Of a stretch of DNA of 34,951 nt, positions 7,086 through 14,532 are shown piece by piece (within the stretch, counting starts at the first letter, position 1; each line of letters opens with the position of its first letter). The DNA is taken from NCBI GenBank assembly GCA_016756835.1, contig JAESPE010000036.1, positions 1 through 34,951 of the forward strand, given 5' to 3'. A program made the position numbers and the translations under genes. The DNA is from a gamma proteobacterium endosymbiont of Lamellibrachia anaximandri (GTDB taxonomy: Bacteria > Pseudomonadota > Gammaproteobacteria > Chromatiales > Chromatiaceae). The notes below the pieces were generated by a model that was given only the letters and a program-made list of their open reading frames with translations, was not told where the DNA came from and searched no databases.

Positions 7086-9152
7086 TCAAGGCCCTAGCGG
7101 AGGCAGGTTCGGGATAACGTAGTGTTGACCCTCCATTTCGAATTCTCCCTGCCAACGCCAATCGCCAGCGGGCGTTACTCTCCGATACAAGTCGACGACA
7201 ATATCTGCGGTCTTTGCTGCAGGATCACAAGCCGTGGATGCCTGTTCGCCCGGAGGAATAGTCCCAAGATTCGAGACTCCCGAAACAATGGCGCGATTGG
7301 TTGGGACAGAAGTCAGGGTGGCAACCACATTGCCTGCCGCAGAGTTGCCGATATTTTTCATCGTGACTACCAGACCATACCGCAGCCAGGTTCGACTCAA
7401 CCGTGTGACCCAGCAATTCTGGTAATCCTCTGCATAAGCAAGGGCAATGGTCAGAAATTTTCCGGTGCTGACATCCTGCAGGCCAAAGCTGTCTGTTACC
7501 CGTAGACGGGGCTCGGCAGCAACCGGTGTTGGGAAGGTTTTCTGCACCACCGACCAGTCACCGGGGGTGACCGGAACGCCGTCGTCACCGTTAGCCTCGT
7601 TCCAGTTGTCATCGCCGTCAAGATCCCATTCGTGGGAGACGATCGCATCATCGAACGGCGAGCCTGCATCGGAATCAAAAGAAGCGCTGCCGTCGAAGGT
7701 CAGCTTAGCACCAGGCACGCTGTACCAGGGACCGTTGGTGACAGCGACCGGCGGATGGTTTTGGGAGCGCCACGCGGTCTCCAGTGCATAGGGATTGGGG
7801 CCGCTCGAACCGAAGCTGATCCAGCCGGTATTTTCACCCCAGGCCCGACCCTGGAATAGTCCGGTATCGGGGACGATAGTGACCCCATACTCTACCGTCC
7901 CGCAGCTATCATTGTCGTTGCATGAGAAGCTGATCCAGCCGACATTCTCTCCCCAGGCATAACCGGAGAGGGTGCCGTTGCGGTCATTGACCACACCGCC
8001 CTGTAGCGGACTAATATTGATCCAACCAACGTTCTCGCCCCAGGCGTTACCCGATACCGCCGTGTCCGTCACGGTAACGCCAGGCCCCGTACGCGGTCTG
8101 AAATTGATCCAGCCGATATTTTCACCCCAGGCAAAATGGGAACCCTTGCCGTCAGGGTCGATATTGCCGGGATAGACGACACGATAAGTGTGGGTGACTG
8201 TGCTGCTGTTACCCGCCTCATCGGTGGCGGTGAGGGTGAAGTAGTGGATACCATCCATCGAGGTGTCGATTGGGGCGCCTGCGGGAACGGGGGCGGAAAA
8301 GGTGGCGATGCCGGAGCCTGAATCAGTAATGGAAAAGGCAGCAGGGATCTCCTGATTGATGAGAGAGGTCGCCCCATCCCCTGGTGCCGTCAGGTTCAGA
8401 TCGGGGGGTGTGGTATCGACTCTGATGGTCAGCGTGTTGACGATTTCAGTGTTTCCCTCCTGATCAACCGAAAAGAAATTCAGGGTATGGATGCCGTCGG
8501 TGGTAATGGCCAGAGTTGCAGAGGAACCTGCAACCACCTGTTCGACATCACCATCAAGCGTGTAGTGAATATCGCTGACGCCGCTGCCACAGTCTGTGGC
8601 AGAGAGAGTGAAATCGATCGCGCTGTTAAACCACGCCTGCATTTCCGTTACAGGCTGTGAGACCGGAGCGATATTGTCGACCGGCGAGGTCCAGGCGGTA
8701 GTTACCTTGAATGGATTATCCCCTTCGGAACGAAAGCTGATCCAGCCTGTATTCTCTCCCCAGGCAAAACCATTGAAATCGCCACAGGCGTCGATGAAAA
8801 CGCCACCCCAGGCGGGGGAAAAATTGATCCAGCCGATATTCTCCCCCCAGGCATAACCTGAGAGGTTGCCGATGCCGTCATTGAACACGCCGCCGAAGGT
8901 GGGACTGAGATCGATCCAGCCGCTGTTTTCGCCCCAGATATAGCCGGTGAGAACCGAATTATAGACTTCAACGCCCTGCCCTCCGTCGCCCTGGGGCTCC
9001 AGGTTGAGCCAACCGATATTCTCTCCCCAGGCGTAGCGAGCATTTTCGTTATTGGGGTCGATGTTTTCGGCGTTGGCCTGAAAAAACGGCCATGCCAACA
9101 ACAAGCCCAAGGCAAGAAACGCGCTTGGCTGATGTGTTCTCTTCTGACGCAT
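7086..9152 (-). CDS. Secreted protein with eight WGENxGW repeats, Ig-like domains and a PKD-like domain
   Basis: The 688-residue product begins with a clear signal peptide (hydrophobic about 11-24, cleavage probably after FFQANA at 28). WGEN motifs start at residues 42, 73, 102 and 131, then again at 342, 371, 400 and 438, so two arrays of four with a period near 29 residues; the consensus is (Y/F)AWGENIGWINFSP with GGV and a turn rich in Asn/Gly. Between the arrays lie two Ig-like domains (about 158-246, ending VDTTPPD, and 251-327, both with ATDxxGS/GN motifs seen in OmpL47-type repeats). A PKD-like domain follows (about 467-570, FDGSASFDSD, WDLDGDD), then a C-terminal region of unknown type. 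The protein is probably extracellular and binding or structural. No enzyme motif is visible. It lies 19 bases after the beta-helix gene and is likely transcribed with it. Confidence 0.8.
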   Translation of the reverse strand: MRQKRTHQPSAFLALGLLLAWPFFQANAENIDPNNENARYAWGENIGWLNLEPQGDGGQGVEVYNSVLTGYIWGENSGWIDLSPTFGGVFNDGIGNLSGYAWGENIGWINFSPAWGGVFIDACGDFNGFAWGENTGWISFRSEGDNPFKVTTAWTSPVDNIAPVSQPVTEMQAWFNSAIDFTLSATDCGSGVSDIHYTLDGDVEQVVAGSSATLAITTDGIHTLNFFSVDQEGNTEIVNTLTIRVDTTPPDLNLTAPGDGATSLINQEIPAAFSITDSGSGIATFSAPVPAGAPIDTSMDGIHYFTLTATDEAGNSSTVTHTYRVVYPGNIDPDGKGSHFAWGENIGWINFRPRTGPGVTVTDTAVSGNAWGENVGWINISPLQGGVVNDRNGTLSGYAWGENVGWISFSCNDNDSCGTVEYGVTIVPDTGLFQGRAWGENTGWISFGSSGPNPYALETAWRSQNHPPVAVTNGPWYSVPGAKLTFDGSASFDSDAGSPFDDAIVSHEWDLDGDDNWNEANGDDGVPVTPGDWSVVQKTFPTPVAAEPRLRVTDSFGLQDVSTGKFLTIALAYAEDYQNCWVTRLSRTWLRYGLVVTMKNIGNSAAGNVVATLTSVPTNRAIVSGVSNLGTIPPGEQASTACDPAAKTADIVVDLYRRVTPAGDWRWQGEFEMEGQHYVIPNLPPLGP

Positions 9153-9171
9153 ACCGGCTTGCCATTGGGTG

Positions 9172-9909
9172 CTATGGAGCGTGATTCAAACCAAAGGTAC
9201 ATGTATTGCAACTCCCCATGTTGACAGCACTATTCTCTGTACACACATTGTTATCGACAAGGTTATCGCCGCCATTGAAAATTAAACCATACTCATTCTT
9301 CCTCACTGTATTGCCTATCACTGTATTCCCTACTGACCCAATATATATGCCGTAGGGACCATTTCCATTGACAATATTGTTGGCCAATCTATTACCAGAA
9401 CGCGTCCAGATCCCTCCTCCATTTCGGGAGACAATATTTCCGACGACAGCACTGTTACTACTAACGACTATGCCGATGACACGACAGTCCAGTACACTAG
9501 TATTAGAAATTCGGGAAAAATCATTCGAGGAATGAATACACCAACCAAAACCACGAACTGTTCCATTTCTTACCTCAACATTTTCTGCAATGATTCTGAT
9601 CCCCATTCCGTTATCGGCTGACGAACTCAAACTATATCCCATCAGATCTATCGTGACGTCACTGGACGCTACAGTAATCGCCTCTCCCTGGCCGTTATAG
9701 GTCAGATTGTTTGTCAGATAGTAGGAACCCGGCTGATCAATCGTTATCGGCACACTGGTAATCGGAATCCTCGGCTCAACCTGATCCAGCGATTTCATCG
9801 TCGAACCCGGAGGACCACTTGGTTCCAGGTTACCGGCAGAAGCGCTCGCCATGAAAACCATCGGTAAAAAGAGGGCCAGGGGCAACCAGAGAAATTTGCT
9901 GGTTTTCAT
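9172..9909 (-). CDS. Secreted right-handed beta-helix (NosD/pectate-lyase-like fold) protein
   Basis: About 245 residues. A signal peptide (MKTSKFLWLPLALFLP, cleavage probably after SASA) is followed by short repeats such as NGTVRGF, NTVIGNTVRKNEYGLI and NLVDNNVCTENSA, the ladder pattern of a parallel beta-helix. Proteins of this fold bind or cleave polysaccharides, but I see no catalytic signature. The ATG at 9909 is chosen because GGGAGG sits 8 bases upstream; the longer frame to 9924 would start at a TTG that overlaps this ribosome site. Base composition is more AT-rich than in flanking core genes. It is the first gene of a probable pair with the WGEN-repeat gene. Confidence 0.8.
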   Translation of the reverse strand: MKTSKFLWLPLALFLPMVFMASASAGNLEPSGPPGSTMKSLDQVEPRIPITSVPITIDQPGSYYLTNNLTYNGQGEAITVASSDVTIDLMGYSLSSSADNGMGIRIIAENVEVRNGTVRGFGWCIHSSNDFSRISNTSVLDCRVIGIVVSSNSAVVGNIVSRNGGGIWTRSGNRLANNIVNGNGPYGIYIGSVGNTVIGNTVRKNEYGLIFNGGDNLVDNNVCTENSAVNMGSCNTCTFGLNHAP

Positions 9910-10024
9910 TTTGATTCCTCCCAAAAAGCGTTCACTCCCTTCTTCATCGTAGGGTAATTTCAGGGAAGGATAAGTTTCAGATGCAAACTGTTATGGTTTT
10001 TTGCTGATTTTGTTGATTAAGGAC

Positions 10025-10051
10025 AAAAACCAACCTGATTGGGCGGTTTTT
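10025..10051 (-). terminator. Probable intrinsic terminator of the DUF4157 gene
   Basis: AAAAACC (10025-10031) and GGTTTTT (10045-10051) pair across a 13-base loop that can itself pair partly. Read on the minus strand, the hairpin ends in a five-T run and lies about 70 bases after the stop at 10122. It is short on G-C pairs, so moderate strength is expected. The rest of 9925-10121 would hold the promoter of the beta-helix gene; I cannot place it firmly. Confidence 0.5.
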
Positions 10052-10121
10052 CCGTTTCCCTGTTCAAGAGAGTGAGCCGACAGGGCATAGAGCGTTGGCT
10101 GTAGAGATTCAGCCAACCCCA

Positions 10122-12002
10122 TCAAGGCCCAGCCGCAGCACCAACCAAATCCAGTACGCTCTCACCGGAGAGACCATCGAGTACCGCTCTGGTGCCTCTG
10201 GCGTAATTTGGAAGTTCCGCTATGGCGTCTTCGAGTCTTGTGGTGATATCCGCAACACTCAACGCCAGAGCAGCCACAACATTCGCTTCCGATACGGTGG
10301 GATCCTGTAGCAGGATACGCGTGCAAATCTCCTGATAACGCGCGACATCCCCCTTTGTCGCCAATATGAGTGCCCATTGAACCCATACGCTGGCGGCCGA
10401 TTGCCTGTACTCACGGATGGCCGCTGGTTGCCCGGCAGCCGGGAGTGCAAGGATCTCATCCATCGTGTATTGCAACTGGCTGGTACGGGCCCGGGCTTCG
10501 AGTTCAAGCACCCGGCGCTGCGAGATACCTGCACTCGCTGCGTCATCGGCAGCGTGAGTCAGTTCATGGATGACCAGTGACCGTGAGTCGATAGACGCAA
10601 CGTTCAGATTGGTCGGCAGATAGAGCGTATCCCCCTTTTCCTGATCGGTCCTGCCCATTAATGAGTAGAAGGCGCCGGAACCGTTACCTGAGGTGAAACG
10701 CCGGTAGGCGCGGGGAATCAACGCATCAACCTTTATCTGGCCACTTCTGATCTGCCCTGCGGTAGCATGGCCAGCCTTTCTGGCGATGACATAGACGATC
10801 CCGGCCATCACCTTGTCACCGGAACTGCTGTCGGAAGCCGCATTCAACATGGCGCCCAATACCTCCAGGGCGGGAATGGCGTGCATCTGCATGTAGGCAA
10901 TCAGTGCAGTCGCTTGGCTTTGGAACTGTGGACCGGCGTGCTGCATGATTTCTCTTGTTGCCGCTGCATCGACCTCTGCCAATAACGCCAAGCCTCGTTC
11001 AAGATCAAGTCCCAATGTGGTAACGGCATCCCACAACTGCAGCATGAGCGCATCCGGTATCTGTTCACGCCCGATATCGCGAACATGCTGACGGTTGGCA
11101 TCGGTAATCGTGTTGATCGGAATGGAGAGGTCACCCGCCCTGTGTGCCTGAAGCAATGGGACATTGACCGGATTGAGCATCGCCGCCATCAAGAGCCGTT
11201 CAGCGTGGTTTACCGAACCCCTGACCTGCAACGCGTAGATACGCAGTGCATTGAGTTCGTTATCCGTCAGGGCGCCATCCCCGACAAAACGTTTTATACG
11301 CCTGAAGAAACCTGCCGTGATACCGCCACCGACGCGAAACAGATAGTTGCCGGTAGGCACGTTCGCCGCATCGAGCTCAATCTCCCGCTGGATCATTGAA
11401 GAGCGTTGCAGGCCTCCAGCGCCACGATTCTGTTGCACCACATGAGTCAACTCATGGGCCAGCAGGTGTTTTCCGCTTTTCGTCCCGGGATTGTACTTTC
11501 CCGAGTTGAAATAGATGTCTTTCCCGTGGGTAAACGCCTGGGCACCGACAGCCCTGTTCAAGTTGACGGATTCACTGTCTGTGTATAGCCGCACATCACT
11601 GAAATCGAAACCCAGCGACTGCGACATCTCCCTGTGGGTTGGTGTTGGCAGTCTACTGCCGTTTCCCTTGGAGGATTGCAATCTGGCCGCCATGCCGGCT
11701 GGCGCGTAAGGTGTGGCCGCCCCGTGACCGGCCCGCCGTTGAATGGTGAAGAAACCCTGCTGTTGCTGTGATGAAGCGTGTTCAGAACGCTGAACAACTG
11801 CGGTGGCGACGTTATCGGCTTCCTTCTCATACTGATCGCCAGGCTGTCCAATCGTCAGTTTTGCCTGAAAGAAAGTGCCCGGCTGAGACCTTTTCCCAGA
11901 TACCTTGCCGGCATGGGCGAAAAAAGGTTGCTGCTCCTGCCTGTCAACCGTTTGGATTCCACGCCGCCTGCGTGGCCGAAACGCTCTAATACCCCTGTTC
12001 AT
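10122..12002 (-). CDS. DUF4157 (eCIS core-type) protein with a second HELTH zincin-like domain
   Basis: The 626-residue product opens with a basic, unstructured stretch and no signal peptide. IGQPGDQYEKEADNVA (51-66) is the sequence that commonly precedes DUF4157. The DUF4157 domain spans about 118-195 with SLGFDFSDVRLYTDS, ATG-independent core GAQAFTHGKDIYFN and HELTHVVQQ (HELTH at 183-187). A second motif, SLVIHELTHAADD (HELTH at 479-483), is followed by LELEARARTSQLQY, where a glutamate could be the third zinc ligand. The middle (205-470) is mostly helical and unrecognised. DUF4157 is known from genes linked to extracellular contractile injection systems and from toxin-like proteins, often as a predicted releasing peptidase. 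No injection-system genes are in this window. The ribosome site is poor, so the exact start is uncertain. Confidence 0.82.
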   Translation of the reverse strand: MNRGIRAFRPRRRRGIQTVDRQEQQPFFAHAGKVSGKRSQPGTFFQAKLTIGQPGDQYEKEADNVATAVVQRSEHASSQQQQGFFTIQRRAGHGAATPYAPAGMAARLQSSKGNGSRLPTPTHREMSQSLGFDFSDVRLYTDSESVNLNRAVGAQAFTHGKDIYFNSGKYNPGTKSGKHLLAHELTHVVQQNRGAGGLQRSSMIQREIELDAANVPTGNYLFRVGGGITAGFFRRIKRFVGDGALTDNELNALRIYALQVRGSVNHAERLLMAAMLNPVNVPLLQAHRAGDLSIPINTITDANRQHVRDIGREQIPDALMLQLWDAVTTLGLDLERGLALLAEVDAAATREIMQHAGPQFQSQATALIAYMQMHAIPALEVLGAMLNAASDSSSGDKVMAGIVYVIARKAGHATAGQIRSGQIKVDALIPRAYRRFTSGNGSGAFYSLMGRTDQEKGDTLYLPTNLNVASIDSRSLVIHELTHAADDAASAGISQRRVLELEARARTSQLQYTMDEILALPAAGQPAAIREYRQSAASVWVQWALILATKGDVARYQEICTRILLQDPTVSEANVVAALALSVADITTRLEDAIAELPNYARGTRAVLDGLSGESVLDLVGAAAGP

Positions 12003-12117
12003 GATGTCGGTGTTTTTTCAGATCCTTCCTTAAAAGATAGACCACTCTTCACTGATCTGCCCGTAGAAGCACCGCTCCGGCACGATCCGGCATGGTGGTG
12101 GAATACAGGCGCTTTTT

Positions 12118-12140
12118 CGCCGCGGGGGCGCGGCTCCTAC
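12118..12140. repeat. Palindromic (REP-like) repeat, half copy downstream of the TIR gene
   Basis: CGCCGCGGGGGCGCGGCTCC followed by TAC nearly matches 13180-13202 (one base different), in the same orientation. A weak GTAGAAGCACCGC at 12064-12076 could be the diverged left arm of the same element. The two copies enclose the TIR gene. Confidence 0.75.
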
Positions 12141-12160
12141 AAGGTGTAGCCGGCCCGTCG

Positions 12161-13144
12161 TCACTCATTCTCAAGCAGTTTGGTGACCTGCGCCTCAAGC
12201 TCTCCCGGACTTTTATGCAACCGTTTGGAATAGAGCCAGTTCACATGGGTACCAACATTGAGCAGGCCGGTTTGCGCGTTGGCACGGTCACGGGCACGCA
12301 CTGGTAGATTTTGACTCAAGGATTCGTGCCACTGTATAAGCCTTCCTCGCTTGCGCGTCTTTTCACCATCCAGCACACAAAACAGCTGCCGCTCCGTAAC
12401 AGCAAGCCAAGTACGCTGTTTAATGGTGCGGAACAGCAGCACTCCATCGACGACGTATTCTCCAGTCTCGCAGAATCCAGACTCGTCTATCAGTTTGCGT
12501 ACACCGTTCCAGGTATAGAATTCGTTGTCATAGGCGTTCTTCTCCTTTAACGGCTCTGTGTAGATGGGTTGTGTGGAAATGGAGGCAGCGATGATCTCCT
12601 CGACGATTTCCGCCTCTTCGTCCACCAGCTCCTGTCCGCTACGTTCGCTCTCCAGTTGTTCATCAATGCGCAGGGAAAATTCGACAAGTTTCTTCTCCCA
12701 TTCATGCTGTGGCAGCTCCGACATAGCCTGCCCCGAATCGAATATCTGAATCTCCTGCAGCCAGGCGGTTTCACGCCACAGGCAGGGACGTATGATGAGT
12801 GGAAAGATGGCAAGTTCGCCGCTGTTGGAACGGTCGATCAGCAGTGGCAGCTCCTGTTCGAGGATAAACTCAGAGGCTAAAAAGTCGGTCGACACCAACA
12901 ACACAGCCACCCTGGCCTGCCGAATGGCATCCTCTATCTCCGGTTTCCAATCGCTGCCGAGATCGATCTGTTTGTCCGACCAGGTGCGATAGTGAAATCT
13001 GGCATTCTGATAGAGGTTTCCACTCTTCAGATCCTGCGCCTTCAAGCGGGTAAACTTGAGAGAATTCAGGAAAGCTTTAAGCCGCTCATGCCAATCATCA
13101 TCGAGATGACTGTAGGAGATGAATATATTTATTTCCCTACTCAT
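12161..13144 (-). CDS. TIR-domain protein with a C-terminal domain of unknown function
   Basis: 327 residues, no signal peptide or membrane helix. Residues 4-160 are a bacterial TIR domain: INIFISYSHLDDDW (first strand and loop), IEDAIRQARVAVLLVSTDFLASEFI, then acidic residues E96/E98 where the catalytic glutamate of NAD-cleaving TIRs lies, and FPLIIRP. Bacterial TIRs either cleave NAD, make nucleotide signals or act as adaptors; which applies here cannot be told. Residues 205-325 are a compact domain with RTWLAVTERQLFCVLD and GTHVNWLYSKRLH that I do not recognise; its strand-rich look could suit a PH-like ligand-binding fold (inference). Same strand as the DUF4157 and metzincin genes on either side, 158 and 98 bases away, with a palindromic repeat in each gap. 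This suggests an independently acquired cassette. Confidence 0.85.
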   Translation of the reverse strand: MSREINIFISYSHLDDDWHERLKAFLNSLKFTRLKAQDLKSGNLYQNARFHYRTWSDKQIDLGSDWKPEIEDAIRQARVAVLLVSTDFLASEFILEQELPLLIDRSNSGELAIFPLIIRPCLWRETAWLQEIQIFDSGQAMSELPQHEWEKKLVEFSLRIDEQLESERSGQELVDEEAEIVEEIIAASISTQPIYTEPLKEKNAYDNEFYTWNGVRKLIDESGFCETGEYVVDGVLLFRTIKQRTWLAVTERQLFCVLDGEKTRKRGRLIQWHESLSQNLPVRARDRANAQTGLLNVGTHVNWLYSKRLHKSPGELEAQVTKLLENE

Positions 13145-13164
13145 TGACCTTTAAACGAATCCTT

Positions 13165-13202
13165 GTAGGAGCAGCGCCTCGCCGCGAGGGCGCGGCTCCT
13201 AC
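13165..13202. repeat. Palindromic (REP-like) repeat upstream of the TIR gene
   Basis: GTAGGAGCAGCGCC at the left and GGGCGCGGCTCCTAC at the right form a 38-base near-perfect palindrome with a short CGCCGCG-type centre. The GTAGGAGC...GCTCCTAC ends are those of a REP-like family common in gammaproteobacteria (recalled, not searched). Related copies are at 12118-12140 and 22304-22330. Confidence 0.85.
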
Positions 13203-13242
13203 GGGTGGTTCATGTTGTTCATACCAATATTGCTGACAGTAA

Positions 13243-14370
13243 CTACCAAAGCATAACAGCCGTTTCACCAGCCGCATTGGTCCAGTAAAGACGAACGCGG
13301 AGAATATAGGTTGTACCTTTCATCAGTCGATGCTCGATTTTGGCATTATAGTCAGTACCGCTGTCATCATCGGCTTGAAGATAGATGGACTCATCGGTTC
13401 CACCATCCTCAAAAAGCACCATCAAAGTATCGGCTTCTCCAAAAGACTGCATGGTGTATTTGCGCGTTGTTTGCGGCTTGATAACCAGATTCACCTGTCC
13501 GCCCGCCTCGATCTGAATAACCTCAGACTGAAACGGTGTCAGATTTATGTAATCTTTTTTTCTCAGCGACGGGTAGAAATGCTGTACCCAGGCTTTGTCT
13601 TTGGAAGACAGACCGGCAGCAGGATGTATGCCAGTGGAATCATAGGGGGACGGACCTTCAATCAGAGCAGCACGAAATTCGTAATGCATAACGGAATTGC
13701 TGTCCCAGCCCGAACCTTCCACGTCACTTTCAGAAACTGCGTCCAAAATATTGCTGTCGATTTTTCTGCGACTCCAGTTATTCGGCGGGCCGCTGAAATA
13801 GTCGTAGACCCCCTGCCGGTTCCATTGAATGCCGGCAAACGGATTCTGATGTTCATGTTTGGCACCGAGGGAATGACCAATCTCATGCAGCGCCGTATCC
13901 TTGCCATGGGATGTTGTCAGCGACCAGCCAAAGTTCATCGTTCGCTTACGCTTTGGGATATTACCCATCGGATAGGTGCCGATATATGACCAGGAGCCTT
14001 CATCCTGATTAAAGCCGATCCTTATTTCGGCTTCATCGAGATTTTTCACTTCGGCAAATTCAAGGCCGATACCCAGATCCTTCCACTCTTTGAAGGCTTT
14101 TCTCACCGCACGTTTATCCGCTGCGCTCCCTGTCCATTTTGTTGGCGTGTCATGTTTCGTATGTTCGAAAAAACAGTAATGGATAACCGTACCGTTTACC
14201 CAAATGTTATCCATATCCAGGATAAATGCAGCCCGTCCCGGATCGACATCCTGTGGCACTTGGCGCACAGCCATTTCCGGCATATCACAGAATTTACGAC
14301 CCGCTTTTTCGGCCCTGGAAGCATTCACCTTCTTTGCCCTTCTTACGCGTGTTTTTTTCTTGATCACCAT
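13243..14370 (-). CDS. Metzincin (astacin-like) zinc protease without signal peptide
   Basis: The 375-residue product has the full metzincin signature HEIGHSLGAKHEH (162-174: zinc ligands H162, H166, H172; catalytic E163) and a Met-turn SVMHY (226-230) with the tyrosine seen in astacins. Residues 50-240 form the protease; about 275-375 look like a pre-peptidase C-terminal (PPC-like) beta domain (YTMQSFGEADTLMVLFEDG). Such proteases are normally secreted with a signal peptide and propeptide, but this one starts with a very basic segment (MVIKKKTRVRRAKKV) and no hydrophobic stretch, so it is either cytoplasmic or exported by another route. AGGAGG five bases before the ATG supports this start. 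Base composition is more AT-rich than in the core genes. It is the first gene of the minus-strand accessory block. Confidence 0.85.
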   Translation of the reverse strand: MVIKKKTRVRRAKKVNASRAEKAGRKFCDMPEMAVRQVPQDVDPGRAAFILDMDNIWVNGTVIHYCFFEHTKHDTPTKWTGSAADKRAVRKAFKEWKDLGIGLEFAEVKNLDEAEIRIGFNQDEGSWSYIGTYPMGNIPKRKRTMNFGWSLTTSHGKDTALHEIGHSLGAKHEHQNPFAGIQWNRQGVYDYFSGPPNNWSRRKIDSNILDAVSESDVEGSGWDSNSVMHYEFRAALIEGPSPYDSTGIHPAAGLSSKDKAWVQHFYPSLRKKDYINLTPFQSEVIQIEAGGQVNLVIKPQTTRKYTMQSFGEADTLMVLFEDGGTDESIYLQADDDSGTDYNAKIEHRLMKGTTYILRVRLYWTNAAGETAVMLW

Positions 14371-14485
14371 CCCATCCTCCTGTCCTTATCCGGCATTGGT
14401 CTATCAGAAGATATAGCACAAGGAGAATAATGTTCCCAGAAACACCCGCCTCTGGCGCCATTGAAATAGAGATAGCAATTAGTAC

Positions 14486-14515
14486 GTAGGCCTGATCAAG
14501 CGTAGCGGATCAGGC
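14486..14515. repeat. REP-like hairpin between the metzincin gene and the ABC operon
   Basis: GCCTGATC (14490-14497) and GATCAGGC (14508-14515) pair perfectly around AAGCGTAGCG. Together with the leading GTAG this closely resembles enterobacterial REP units (from memory). It lies 18 bases after the end of the ABC transporter operon and may stabilise or end its message. Confidence 0.6.
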
Positions 14516-14532
14516 AAAGACCTTAATCCCGC

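Noticed and set aside
10122..14370. An extracellular contractile injection system locus
   Set aside because: Only a DUF4157 protein is present; no sheath, tube, baseplate or AAA ATPase genes are visible.
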